In this document: positions 20,450 to 28,744 of the stretch, piece after piece
Layout of the letters: every line of letters starts with the position of its first letter
Numbering within the stretch: the first letter of the stretch is position 1
From: a virus
IMG/VR virus record: IMGVR_UViG_3300049460_000128
Span: 1-64,000 of that record
DNA: 64,000 bases
Direction: 5' to 3' (one strand)
The notes under the pieces: model-generated
What the model was told of the DNA's origin: nothing
What the model saw: the letters and a program-made list of their open reading frames with translations, nothing else
Database searches by the model: none
Program-made: the position numbers and the translations under genes

Positions 20450-20475
20450 ATAAAAGCCCACCTGAGTGGGCTCGT
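20450..20475 (-). terminator. Terminator after nrdB
   Basis: GAGCCCACTCAGGTGGGCTTTTATTTT, reading leftward. Confidence 0.75.
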
Positions 20476-20489
20476 AAGGTCAACTAGGA

Positions 20490-21491
20490 TTAGAAATCTT
20501 CGTCAAAGCCAACATCACCACCAATACCGATGCTGTATTCAGCAACTGTACGTTCGAAGAAGTTGGTAACAGCTTGCATGTCTTGCAGTTCCATGAATGG
20601 GAACGGATTCTTGACATTGAAGCGTGGTTTCATACCCAGACGTACCGAGCGAATGTCGGCAATGAATTGCAAGTATTGCTTCATGTCAGTCTTGCTCATG
20701 CCTGCAACACCCAGATCCAAGGCATCTTCTGCGAACTGATATTCGCAATCAATAGCTTCGTCCAACATTTCGTTGACTCGTTGTTCCATGCTGGCATCCC
20801 ACAGATCTGGATACTCTGCACGCACGGTATCAACAATCTCAAATGCAACGTTCATGTGGAACGATTCGTCACGGAATACCCAGTTTGTGCCAGAACCCAG
20901 ACCATGCAACAGGCCACGTGAACGCAGGAAGTACACATACGCGAAGGCGCCGAAGAAGAACATGCCTTCGATAACAGCAGCAAATGCGATGAGGTTCAGC
21001 AAGAACTTACGACGGTCGTCTTCTGTGCGGCATTCGTCAATCTCCATAACACTGTCGATGTATTTGAAGCAGAAGTCAGCTTTCTTTTTGATCGACGGAA
21101 TGTTGTTGATTGCATCAAATGCGGCAGCACGTTCGGATTCGTCTTTGATGTATTCATCTAACAGAGTCAAGTAGAATTGAACGTGCAATTGCTCTTCAAA
21201 CAGTTGACGGCCGTAGTACATACGGGCTTCTGGGGAGTTCACGTGCTTGTACAGACTCAACACCAAGTTGTTGCCCACGATGGTGTCACCGGTAGCAAAG
21301 AATGCTACCAAGCGTTTGATGACGTGGAGCTCGGCTGGGGAAACTTTATCACGCAGGTCAGCAATGTCAGTGCTGAACGAGATCTCTTGAACTGACCAGT
21401 TGTTAGCTTGGGCATTGATGAAGTGTTGATAGAATGCTGGGTATTTCATAGGACGCAACGTTAAGTTGAATCCTGGATCTAAGATGGCCAT
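20490..21491 (-). CDS. nrdB: Ribonucleotide reductase class Ia, beta subunit
   Basis: A 333-residue R2 protein. The di-iron signature is present: FEEQLHVQFY gives Glu, His (E-x-x-H) and the radical tyrosine at the E. coli Y122 position; FRDESFHMNVAFEI gives the second Glu and His. It supplies the tyrosyl radical for NrdA to make dNTPs for phage DNA synthesis. nrdA lies upstream, separated by two unrelated genes (21525-22580) in the same orientation. Length is shorter than E. coli NrdB (376) mainly at the ends. Confidence 0.95.
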   Translation of the reverse strand: MAILDPGFNLTLRPMKYPAFYQHFINAQANNWSVQEISFSTDIADLRDKVSPAELHVIKRLVAFFATGDTIVGNNLVLSLYKHVNSPEARMYYGRQLFEEQLHVQFYLTLLDEYIKDESERAAAFDAINNIPSIKKKADFCFKYIDSVMEIDECRTEDDRRKFLLNLIAFAAVIEGMFFFGAFAYVYFLRSRGLLHGLGSGTNWVFRDESFHMNVAFEIVDTVRAEYPDLWDASMEQRVNEMLDEAIDCEYQFAEDALDLGVAGMSKTDMKQYLQFIADIRSVRLGMKPRFNVKNPFPFMELQDMQAVTNFFERTVAEYSIGIGGDVGFDEDF

Positions 21492-21524
21492 ATATCTCCT
21501 TTTCTTTCTTATCTTTTAGGGCTT

Positions 21525-22025
21525 TTATTTAGTAAACAGTGTATCGAAGATATCTTCTTCGATTTCATACTCAAGCTCGATTGGTTCCGAGTACTCTCCC
21601 CGCAGGTAAATGGGGAAGTCAGGAACCGGCAAGGTCGAGACGTCGTAGTCTTGGCCAATATCGTAGCTGAGTGAAATGTGTGGTTTGTATTCGTCAAAGT
21701 CGTATGTGGCACCGGCTTCCATTGCTTCTTCGAAGCGTAAGCGCAAGTACGTACTGTCGTAGTGCCACACCAGACAGCGAGCACCGGATGGGGTGTCCCA
21801 GCCCTCAATGATTGAATCGGTAGTGTCTACCGTAATGTCAATCGAGTGGTTGGGTTCAAAGTCATTTACGGGTACCTTGCTGTACACGATTGTGGTGTGA
21901 AAGCCAGGTGACTTGATTGGATTTGGTATATTATAGTCAGCCAGATATTTGGCGATTCTTTGATTTGTTTCGTCATCAAAGTAAGCGGCAACATAGAGGC
22001 CGCTTGATTGTTCTTTGTCACTCAT
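21525..22025 (-). CDS. acb1: Acb1-like anti-CBASS 2H phosphodiesterase
   Basis: A 166-residue 2H-phosphoesterase. HTT at residues 43-45 (PGFHTTIVYSKVP) and HIS at 116-118 (YKPHISLSYD) match the paired catalytic motifs of T4 Acb1 (gp57B), including the N-terminal GLYVAAYFDDETNQRIAKYL and NIPNP segments that I recall from that family. Acb1 cleaves cyclic nucleotide signals of CBASS, stopping abortive infection. It lies within the nrd cluster, which suits early to middle expression. A general RNA-repair 2H enzyme is the alternative. Confidence 0.8.
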   Translation of the reverse strand: MSDKEQSSGLYVAAYFDDETNQRIAKYLADYNIPNPIKSPGFHTTIVYSKVPVNDFEPNHSIDITVDTTDSIIEGWDTPSGARCLVWHYDSTYLRLRFEEAMEAGATYDFDEYKPHISLSYDIGQDYDVSTLPVPDFPIYLRGEYSEPIELEYEIEEDIFDTLFTK

Positions 22026-22034
22026 TAGAGACCC

Positions 22035-22580
22035 TTATTGTTCTTGTTTTAGTCTGAGCAGCATCTGGAATGTCAGATCACATGCCTCATCAAGATCACC
22101 AGTAAGCTCAATCTCCGGAGCTTTCTTCTCGATGGTGTATTGGAGATATTTTTCGTTTGTGAAACCTGGTTCTATACCAACCACCACATTTTTGTGGCCT
22201 TCTTCGCCAATGATTTCACCCAATTCAAACAACGTAGTCAGGCAATAGTTACGCTTGGTGTCAACTGTTTTATTTGCCAGCCATGCCAACTTAACGCCTT
22301 TGCCGCCTGCTCGTGCGATGTGAATATGTTCCCAATCCACCTGTTGATAAAAGGTGTCATCGTCAAAGTCTTTCAAGTCTTTGAACTGTGGTTGTCGGGG
22401 ATTGAATACTACCAATTCCAAGTCTGATGAATCTTGCTGTGCCAGAAACTCCAGACGATTCTTGGCGTATTCTTGCCATTCCCAAGTCCCCAGGATGGGT
22501 CCAATAAGGAATACCGAATATGCGTTGGCGGTATGGGTTGGTTGGAAGTTTGGTGCGTCTACAAAGTAAATTTTTGCCAT
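22035..22580 (-). CDS. Nucleoside 2-deoxyribosyltransferase-like protein
   Basis: A 181-residue protein. AYSVFLIGPILGTWEWQEYA is the nucleotide-binding loop of the Nuc_deoxyrib_tr2 family, followed by VVFNPRQPQF, FYQQVDWEHIHIARA and TTLFELGEIIG with a Glu in the usual catalytic position. The family transfers deoxyribose between bases, or hydrolyses related nucleosides. With nrdA and nrdB around it, a role in the nucleotide pool or DNA modification is likely. A late-type motif GCTAAATA lies at 22613-22620. Confidence 0.75.
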   Translation of the reverse strand: MAKIYFVDAPNFQPTHTANAYSVFLIGPILGTWEWQEYAKNRLEFLAQQDSSDLELVVFNPRQPQFKDLKDFDDDTFYQQVDWEHIHIARAGGKGVKLAWLANKTVDTKRNYCLTTLFELGEIIGEEGHKNVVVGIEPGFTNEKYLQYTIEKKAPEIELTGDLDEACDLTFQMLLRLKQEQ

Positions 22581-22626
22581 ATTGTTTCTCTCTCAGTGTC
22601 ACTATACTAAAATATTTAGCTCACTC

Positions 22627-22659
22627 AAAATAAAAGCCACCCGAAGGTGGCTCTTTTTT
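22627..22659. terminator. Terminator after nrdA
   Basis: AGCCACC-TTCG-GGTGGCT with T-runs on both sides. Confidence 0.85.
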
Positions 22660-22673
22660 AACTTGCCATCAGA

Positions 22674-25112
22674 TCAAGTGCAGGATTCGCAGATTTCTGG
22701 ATTCTCTGGTGCCTGTTGAACCTGGTTTTCAGTTGCAGCAGTTACCTTGTTGATCTTCGTTGCCGAACGACCACGCAGGTAGTAGGTAGTCTTCAGACCT
22801 TTGCCCCATGCGTACATGTACATGGAACTCAGAACGGCAATACGACGATCTTCCGCAAATTTGTTCAGATCCATGAACAGGTTCAGGGATTGACTTTGGT
22901 CGATGTATGCACCACGTGCAGCAGCATGATCGATGACCACTTTCTGTGGAACTTCCCATACAGTTTTGTACAGTGCGTACAGCTCGGCTGGCAGGTCAGG
23001 AACAGTGGTCAGGCTACCTTCGCTCAGTTTCAGCTGATTGATGGTGTCTTGATTCCAACGACCCAATTTGATCAGATCTTGAACCAGATACTTGTTCACA
23101 GAAACAAACTCACCCGACAGAGTTTCGCGCTTCAGCAGATTGCTCTTCTGAACTTCGATACACTCTTCAGCACCAGTAATTGCCGCGATAGTTACCGTTG
23201 GAGCGATAGCAATCATGAGGCTGTTGCGCAGACCATACTTGGCGATCTCTGCTTTCAAGGCATCCCAACGAGTGGTATCGGATGGAGTAACACCCCACAG
23301 GTCGAATTGCAGTTGACCCTTAGCCGCATGTGTGTGCTCGAAGTCGCGGTGTGGACCGTGTACCTTAGCCAGTTCGCATGAGGTTTTCAAAGCCTGGTAG
23401 TAGATCTCTTCCTGAACTTGTGCCGATAATGCGATCGCTTCTGGGCTTTCAACAGGCAGACGCAGTTGGAAGAACAGATCAGCCAGACCCATCAGACCCA
23501 AGCCAACTGGACGCAGACGTGCATTCGAGGCTTTTGCTTCTGGTACTGGGTAGAAGTTACGATCAATAACACGATCCAGGTATTTCATAGCAGTAGCGAC
23601 ATTCTTGTGCAGCTTGGTAATATCCAGTTTGCCATTTTTCAGGTAACCACGACCAATATTGATCGATCCCAGATTGCACACTGCCACTTCACTACCCTGG
23701 ATTGCCTCGACGTCAAACGAGTCAGGGTTCAAACCAATCACGTTGATGTTACGTTCTACTACTTCCTGTGGAGTCAAGCGCATAAGCTCTTCTCGTGTCA
23801 GGGTGACGTATTTACCGCTTGCTGTAGGCTCGATGATCTCCGTGCAGAGATTCGAGAGGTGAACTACACTACCATTCACTGCACTGTTGCACAGCTGATT
23901 GGAGCGATCTTTGAAGCACATCCAGCCATTACCGGTCTCAGCCAAGGTCTTCATCATACGAGCAAAGATTTTTTGGGCTGGCATCTGTTCATGGTACATC
24001 TTTGCTTCTTCCAGCTCCAAATAGCGAGCCTTGTAAGCATCACCGAACAGGTCGGTCAGCTCTGGTGCAACCGCTGGATCGAACAGACTCCACATTGCAC
24101 CATCTTTCACACGTTCCATGAACAGGTCAGGAACCCAGTTAGCCAAGTTCAAGTTGTAGGCACGCTTCTCTTTCTCGCCCACGTTGTCGCGCAGTTGCAG
24201 GAAGTCCAGGATATCCGGGTGATGCGTTTCCAAGTACACGCAAGCCGCACCTTTACGTTTACCGCCTTGGTTAACTGCCACGATCGAACCCGACAGTTTG
24301 TGCAGCCAAGGGATGACGCCGTTGGATTTGCCATTTGTGCCTTTGATCAATGAACCGCTCGAACGAACGCGCGAGTACGAGAAGCCAATACCACCAGCGA
24401 ACTTACTCAAACGTGCCATGTCTTGGGTACGTTTGTAGATATCACGCAGGTCATCCATTGGCGAATCCAACAGGTAGCATGACGACATCTGGCTGTGTAC
24501 TGTGCCGCTGTTGAACAGGGTAGGCGACGAGTTCATGTACTCCAGGCTTGACAGCAGGTTGTACATTTCAATCACTTCAACGGCATTGTCAGCCAAACCA
24601 GCAGCGACGCGCATGAAGAAATATTGTGGGGTTTCGAACACTTGGCGGTTGGTTGGATGCTTCAACAGGTAGCGATCGTATACGGTTTTAATGCCGTAGT
24701 ATTCGAACAGTTGATCACGTTCTGGCTTGATAGCCGCATTCAGCTTGCGCTTGTTTGCTTGAACGAGGTCCAGGGTTGCTTGACTGATCAGACCGTTGTC
24801 GTAACCAAATTGGATAGACTGGCTGAACGACTCAACGCCTTGTGCTGCGACTTCCTTGGCAACAAAGTTGCTTTGCAGGATGGTGGTCACTTTGTGGAAG
24901 ATAGGATCTTCCAATGCGAAACCCAGGGCAGTTTGGATCGACAACAGATCCAGTTCGCGAGTGCTAACACCGTCATACAGCCCACCTACGGTTTTAATTG
25001 CGATTTTGGTGTAGTCAATCTCACCGAGGTCACCGCAAACTCGTTTCAAACTACCAACGATCTTATCCAGGTTTACTGGTTCAAGTTCACCATTACGTTT
25101 TTTTACGTGCAT
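22674..25112 (-). CDS. nrdA: Ribonucleotide reductase class Ia, alpha subunit
   Basis: An 812-residue R1 protein. Residues 1-90 form an ATP-cone (MHVKKRNGELEPVNLDKIV). The body has NSSPTLFNSGT, MSSCYLLDSPMDDL with the active-site Cys, NLCTEI, and IAPTVTIAAITGAEECIE. The C-terminus CESCT keeps the mobile Cys pair re-reduced by thioredoxin or glutaredoxin. It reduces ribonucleoside diphosphates with NrdB. An exact TATAAATA late motif lies 40 bp upstream (25151-25158). Full length for the family. Confidence 0.95.
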   Translation of the reverse strand: MHVKKRNGELEPVNLDKIVGSLKRVCGDLGEIDYTKIAIKTVGGLYDGVSTRELDLLSIQTALGFALEDPIFHKVTTILQSNFVAKEVAAQGVESFSQSIQFGYDNGLISQATLDLVQANKRKLNAAIKPERDQLFEYYGIKTVYDRYLLKHPTNRQVFETPQYFFMRVAAGLADNAVEVIEMYNLLSSLEYMNSSPTLFNSGTVHSQMSSCYLLDSPMDDLRDIYKRTQDMARLSKFAGGIGFSYSRVRSSGSLIKGTNGKSNGVIPWLHKLSGSIVAVNQGGKRKGAACVYLETHHPDILDFLQLRDNVGEKEKRAYNLNLANWVPDLFMERVKDGAMWSLFDPAVAPELTDLFGDAYKARYLELEEAKMYHEQMPAQKIFARMMKTLAETGNGWMCFKDRSNQLCNSAVNGSVVHLSNLCTEIIEPTASGKYVTLTREELMRLTPQEVVERNINVIGLNPDSFDVEAIQGSEVAVCNLGSINIGRGYLKNGKLDITKLHKNVATAMKYLDRVIDRNFYPVPEAKASNARLRPVGLGLMGLADLFFQLRLPVESPEAIALSAQVQEEIYYQALKTSCELAKVHGPHRDFEHTHAAKGQLQFDLWGVTPSDTTRWDALKAEIAKYGLRNSLMIAIAPTVTIAAITGAEECIEVQKSNLLKRETLSGEFVSVNKYLVQDLIKLGRWNQDTINQLKLSEGSLTTVPDLPAELYALYKTVWEVPQKVVIDHAAARGAYIDQSQSLNLFMDLNKFAEDRRIAVLSSMYMYAWGKGLKTTYYLRGRSATKINKVTAATENQVQQAPENPEICESCT

Positions 25113-25150
25113 GAATATTGTTCTCTCTTCTTATTATTGTTTTGGGAATC

Positions 25151-25158
25151 TATTTATA
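25151..25158 (-). promoter_or_regulatory. T4-type late promoter motif, exact TATAAATA
   Basis: Matches the T4 late consensus exactly and lies just upstream of nrdA, overlapping the end of the gene at 25154-25606. Confidence 0.6.
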
Positions 25159-25606
25159 TTTTCGACCACATATCTTGTTTCCATTGATATGCGTACTCGA
25201 CTTCGATATTTGCGTCCAAGTCATGTACTGGAACACATTTGCCGTAACTATAGTTGAGAACAATCAGGTTATCAATTTTGACCACAAAATATTCTGACCC
25301 TAGTGCATCGGCTTCACGAATCATGACCAGTTGCAGGCGTTGTGGATCCCAGCCACTGAAACGCAGGGTTGCTTCAATGCCTACGGCCACACTGTTGATG
25401 CAGTATTGGCCTTCGTAGAGCATCTCCCAGACAGACATCCATTCTTTCGGCGCAGTGGGGTCAATTACCCATCGATCAAATGGGCATTGCTGCCAGAATT
25501 CCGCAACCGCTTGGAGTTGTTCTGCTTCTGGCATAGATGGCAATGAATCTCTAAACTCGCTCCAAGCGGCAAGGCGTTGGGTCGGAGGTAACTTGAAAGA
25601 GTTCAT
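25154..25606 (-). CDS. Hypothetical protein, 150 aa
   Basis: MNSFKLPPTQRLAAWSEFRDSL... helical N-terminus, then a beta-rich part (LQLVMIREADALGSEYFVVKIDNLIVLNYSYG). No catalytic motif recognised. Sits between nrdA and the nuclease gene in the same direction. Confidence 0.6.
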   Translation of the reverse strand: MNSFKLPPTQRLAAWSEFRDSLPSMPEAEQLQAVAEFWQQCPFDRWVIDPTAPKEWMSVWEMLYEGQYCINSVAVGIEATLRFSGWDPQRLQLVMIREADALGSEYFVVKIDNLIVLNYSYGKCVPVHDLDANIEVEYAYQWKQDMWSKI

Positions 25607-25627
25607 GGTATTTCCTTTATTGATGGT

Positions 25628-26311
25628 TTATTCTTTCGCTGCTTGTTTGGCATAGAAGAGTTCTACACGCGCCTCCCACATTGCCAAATATTTGTCAAAC
25701 TCTTCGCCTTCGATAACGAAGGTCTTGAACTGTAAATCTCTACTTACCATAAAGATGACCACAGTTCGGATGTCAGTACCGTAGAGGATGTTATGTGACA
25801 ACGCATATGCACATGACTGCAAGAAGTAGTCGGTGATCATGTCTGCGGTTTTCATCTTACTGGCTGTCTTATAGTCAGCGATACAGGGCTTGCCTTGATA
25901 TACGCCGATCAAGTCAGCGGTACCAGCCCAACGTTCAGGATAGTAAAGTGGACTTTCAATGCCCCATACTTCATCCATATGAATCAAGCCGTTGGCGATA
26001 ATGGTGTCGGCCATATTTCGGGCCATTTGACGAACAAGGTTTGAACCCTTTGGGCGATCGATCTCTTGAATATGGCATTCCAAATGTTCGTGCATCAGCG
26101 AACCCAATCCCGTTGCTTCGTCGCGGATTTGATTTGCTCTAGACTCGCCCACAAACTCACGCCAGGCTTGAAGGCCCGCATTGTCTGATGTGCTGGAGAG
26201 GATGGTGGTAACACTTGGGAGTGCGCCAAATGGAGTCACGTAGACGCGTTCTCCTGTTGGCTGTGTGGATCGTTCGAGTGCTTCATAGCAGTAGTGGTTT
26301 TTGATTAACAT
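25628..26311 (-). CDS. PD-(D/E)XK exonuclease, RecB/Cas4-like
   Basis: A 227-residue protein with the PD-(D/E)XK core in order: GSLMHEHLECHI (helix with His/Glu), WAGTADLIGVYQGKPCIADYKTASK (Asp, then D-x-K), and FLQSCAYALSHN (Gln-x-x-x-Tyr helix). This resembles the nuclease common to T4-like cyanophages and lambda-type exonucleases. Roles in host DNA breakdown or recombination are likely. Length typical of single-domain members. A GGTAAATA motif at 26354-26361 may be its late promoter. Confidence 0.85.
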   Translation of the reverse strand: MLIKNHYCYEALERSTQPTGERVYVTPFGALPSVTTILSSTSDNAGLQAWREFVGESRANQIRDEATGLGSLMHEHLECHIQEIDRPKGSNLVRQMARNMADTIIANGLIHMDEVWGIESPLYYPERWAGTADLIGVYQGKPCIADYKTASKMKTADMITDYFLQSCAYALSHNILYGTDIRTVVIFMVSRDLQFKTFVIEGEEFDKYLAMWEARVELFYAKQAAKE

Positions 26312-26353
26312 GATTATAGGTAAGGTTGGTTAGAGTACAAAATATCTACCAAG

Positions 26354-26361
26354 TATTTACC
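26354..26361 (-). promoter_or_regulatory. Late promoter-like motif
   Basis: GGTAAATA leftward, about 45 bp before the PD-(D/E)XK nuclease gene. Weaker than the others. Confidence 0.35.
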
Positions 26362-26385
26362 TTCATGAAAATCTCATGCCGTCAA

Positions 26386-26414
26386 TAAAAAAGCCCGGGG
26401 TCTCCGGGCTCTTT
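26386..26414 (-). terminator. Rho-independent terminator
   Basis: AGAGCCCGGAGACCCCGGGCTTTTTT, reading leftward after the gene at 26414-26764. Confidence 0.85.
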
Positions 26415-26764
26415 CATTGTGTTGCTGCTTTTATCGCTTGTTTTGTTGCAGTCTTGGCTATCTGACTTTGTTCCTTTTCTGCCTGTTGATCACTGACCGA
26501 TCGTTCAGGCCCAGACAAACTAGGATTCAAGTATATCTTATCGCCCTCAATCTTCTTGATCAAAGGCAATTGATTAGGATCCAGAGCCTGCATGATCAAT
26601 TCACGATCGATGTGAAGACCGCTTGGGATGGTCTTCAGTTTTTGAATGACTTGTTGGAAGGTCACATATTCAACACCACTAGCAGCGATGGGAGTCAACA
26701 TATCCATGATGGATTGCTGGAACCCATCATCTGGACCTTCTGTGATTATTTCATGATATCGCAT
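26414..26764 (-). CDS. Putative head protein with MRYxEI targeting leader, 116 aa
   Basis: MRYHEIITEGPDDGFQ: leader with possible prohead-protease site after ITE. The body has a winged-helix-like layout (FQQVIQKLKTIPSGLHIDRELIMQAL) and a Gln/Lys-rich tail. It is last in a head-gene run from 29721 down. Packaging is inferred from the leader shared with three other genes in the window. Confidence 0.6.
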   Translation of the reverse strand: MRYHEIITEGPDDGFQQSIMDMLTPIAASGVEYVTFQQVIQKLKTIPSGLHIDRELIMQALDPNQLPLIKKIEGDKIYLNPSLSGPERSVSDQQAEKEQSQIAKTATKQAIKAATQ

Positions 26765-26767
26765 TGA

Positions 26768-27490
26768 TTATTTGCGACCTGCATATTTGGCCATGAAGCC
26801 ATTTTCCAGGTGACGACCTTCACGTACCAATGCGATGATGTCTTCAGCATCTACACCGAACTGTTGAGCGGTTTCCTGGATCGCATCGATACCTTTCATG
26901 CCATGTTTCATACGCATTACGGTTGCGGCCAACAGGATTTGATCAGGGTCTTCTGATTCACGCAGCATATTGATAGAGCGTGCCTGAATACTTTCCTTCT
27001 TGGCACGATCTGGAGTAGGTGCATCCGAGAAGACGTCATCCAAGTCACCATTCGATACCGCTGGAGCGGCCGGGGCTGCTGGAGTTTCTGGAGCTTCTCC
27101 GCCTGCTTCAGGTGCTGCTGGTTCAGCTGGCGCCGCAGGTGCGGTTGGCAGTTCTTCGCCAGGTACGCCGGCGTTGGTTGCCATATCATTGCCTGAATTT
27201 TCACCCGTAATGACGTTTTGCATCTTATCAATATTTGCGCCAATTTGATCCTTGGCACCTTTAATTGCAGCCACGACGTTCTGCAAGGCAGCGGTGGCAT
27301 CTGCGCTCAGCTGTTGCGAGAATTCAGGGCCAAAGTTCATACGAATGGTATCCAACAATGGCATGATGTTGTTAGCTTCAAGCTTGGCGATTTTTTCGGC
27401 CATATCTTGCAGTGTATCAGTAACGGCTTTTGCGGCCAAAACTGCTTCTGCTTGGTCCATTTCGTTTTCCAAAATGATTTTCTTACTCAT
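26768..27490 (-). CDS. Putative head-associated protein with Ala/Pro-rich linker, 240 aa
   Basis: MSKKIILENEMDQAEAVLAAK: an N-terminal helical domain (about 1-105), an Ala/Pro/Glu linker at about 115-150 (TAPAAPAEPAAPEAGGEAPE), and a C-terminal helical domain (about 175-240, PDQILLAATVMRMKHGMKGI). ILE near the N-terminus is a candidate protease site. Its stop is separated by 3 bp from the MRYHEI gene. Function unknown; a head or scaffold component is plausible. Confidence 0.6.
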   Translation of the reverse strand: MSKKIILENEMDQAEAVLAAKAVTDTLQDMAEKIAKLEANNIMPLLDTIRMNFGPEFSQQLSADATAALQNVVAAIKGAKDQIGANIDKMQNVITGENSGNDMATNAGVPGEELPTAPAAPAEPAAPEAGGEAPETPAAPAAPAVSNGDLDDVFSDAPTPDRAKKESIQARSINMLRESEDPDQILLAATVMRMKHGMKGIDAIQETAQQFGVDAEDIIALVREGRHLENGFMAKYAGRK

Positions 27491-27762
27491 TACTTTCTCC
27501 TGATGGTTTTTCTGCGTTTAGGCGCGATTTCATATAGGTAGATCCTGAGTGCTTCAGTGATCAATACAAACTTGGTATACTCTCTACTCTGCACGCCTTC
27601 ATACAAGGCATGTTGGCGAAGTTGCTCGTATGATTTCAAAGCATCACTAGCGGCTGCTTCGTCGAGGAAAGCATCCTGTGACATTCCATAGGTTTTCACC
27701 AGTATGTCGACAATCTGTTGTAATTTGCGTTCTGAACTCGAACTAAAATCCGAAACGTGCAT
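27490..27762 (-). CDS. Hypothetical helical protein, 90 aa
   Basis: MHVSDFSSSSERKLQQIVDILVKTYGM... all-helical, with a basic end (KRRKTIRRK). The stop overlaps the next ATG (TAATG). Late promoter CATAAATA at 27790-27797. Probably a virion or assembly protein. Confidence 0.6.
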   Translation of the reverse strand: MHVSDFSSSSERKLQQIVDILVKTYGMSQDAFLDEAAASDALKSYEQLRQHALYEGVQSREYTKFVLITEALRIYLYEIAPKRRKTIRRK

Positions 27763-27789
27763 GAAACCTCTACCTGAAAATTATTAGGT

Positions 27790-27797
27790 ATTTATGG
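27790..27797 (-). promoter_or_regulatory. T4-type late promoter motif
   Basis: CATAAATA, 28 bp before the gene at 27490-27762. Confidence 0.6.
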
Positions 27798-27810
27798 TAG
27801 GCGCAAAAGA

Positions 27811-27837
27811 AAACAGCCAAGTTAACTTGGCTGTTTG
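27811..27837. terminator. Terminator
   Basis: AACAGCCAAGTTAACTTGGCTGTT stem, ending the transcript of 27857-28522. Confidence 0.75.
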
Positions 27838-27856
27838 AACAATGACTACGGGTGGT

Positions 27857-28522
27857 TTACACCAAATTGTTGATCTGAACAATTTGTGCCTTGTGCTTGA
27901 GAGCCAAGGCACGACTTTCTTGATAACGATCGTCGGCCACACATGCTTCAAACCGATTCTGAGATTCGTTCATGCGGCGGGCTTTGCGTTTGAACAACGC
28001 TGCTTCCTGACGCGCACGAGCGTATTGATCTTCTAGAGTCAACACTTCCATGACGTGACGATGGTTGATGCCCATGTTCTTGTTCAGCATCTTGGTAATA
28101 GCCAGTGCTGATTCATACAAGGTCAGATCACGAGCGATTGGCTCATTGGTCTTCACATTGACGATATCGTATGTTTTGTTGCCTTGATCTTCGTATACCT
28201 TGATTTCCCATGAACCAACTTTGACACCATCTTTGGTACGTTCGGTAACCAGAGCGGTGTGGAATTCACGGTCGGTGTCTTCATTTTCAGTGATGCGTTG
28301 AACACTCATGCTTGCGCCTTGATTAAAGCGTCGCAGGATTTCTTTCATGTCGTCCGTGCCGTCAGTTGACGTACCGAGTTCACGTGACGGAGTAGTAACT
28401 CCATGACTCTGATGTTCAGCGATATAGTCTTGTGCTACATCGTGTTGAACATCCTGATATTCGCCGTTAAGAATGCGGCGAATACGTGCCATTTCTTCGA
28501 TTTCTTTTACTGAAACTGTCAT
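27857..28522 (-). CDS. Hypothetical coiled-coil protein, 221 aa
   Basis: MTVSVKEIEEMARIRRILNGEYQD... has an N-terminal IEEMARIRRILNG segment of the kind seen in CTS-type leaders, a beta-rich middle (VKVGSWEIKVYEDQGNKTYDIVNVKTNEPI) and a helical C-terminus rich in Arg/Lys/Ala. The start abuts the stop of the MRYFEI gene. Likely part of the head-gene operon. Confidence 0.6.
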   Translation of the reverse strand: MTVSVKEIEEMARIRRILNGEYQDVQHDVAQDYIAEHQSHGVTTPSRELGTSTDGTDDMKEILRRFNQGASMSVQRITENEDTDREFHTALVTERTKDGVKVGSWEIKVYEDQGNKTYDIVNVKTNEPIARDLTLYESALAITKMLNKNMGINHRHVMEVLTLEDQYARARQEAALFKRKARRMNESQNRFEACVADDRYQESRALALKHKAQIVQINNLV

Positions 28523-28744
28523 TTAGAATCTCCCAATATTCTCTAAGCCATTTTGCACATAGTATACTTTGTCGTCGATTTCAAGTCTATTTAAAAGCCC
28601 TCGTGACAACATCTTACATGCAACTTCGACTTCACGTTCGTCAAGCTTTTCTTCCAATAGGCCATCGAGAGCACTATCAAGGATCGTCTGCTCTTCTTCA
28701 GAAATATCGAGACGGAAACCGCCAGCAATTTCAAAGTATCGCAT
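28523..28744 (-). CDS. Small protein with MRYxEI leader, 73 aa
   Basis: MRYFEIAGGFRLDISEEEQTILDSALDGLLEEKLDEREVEVACKMLSRGLLNRL... The leader matches the MRYxEI family. The rest is acidic and helical. TAATG coupling with the gene upstream. Confidence 0.6.
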   Translation of the reverse strand: MRYFEIAGGFRLDISEEEQTILDSALDGLLEEKLDEREVEVACKMLSRGLLNRLEIDDKVYYVQNGLENIGRF

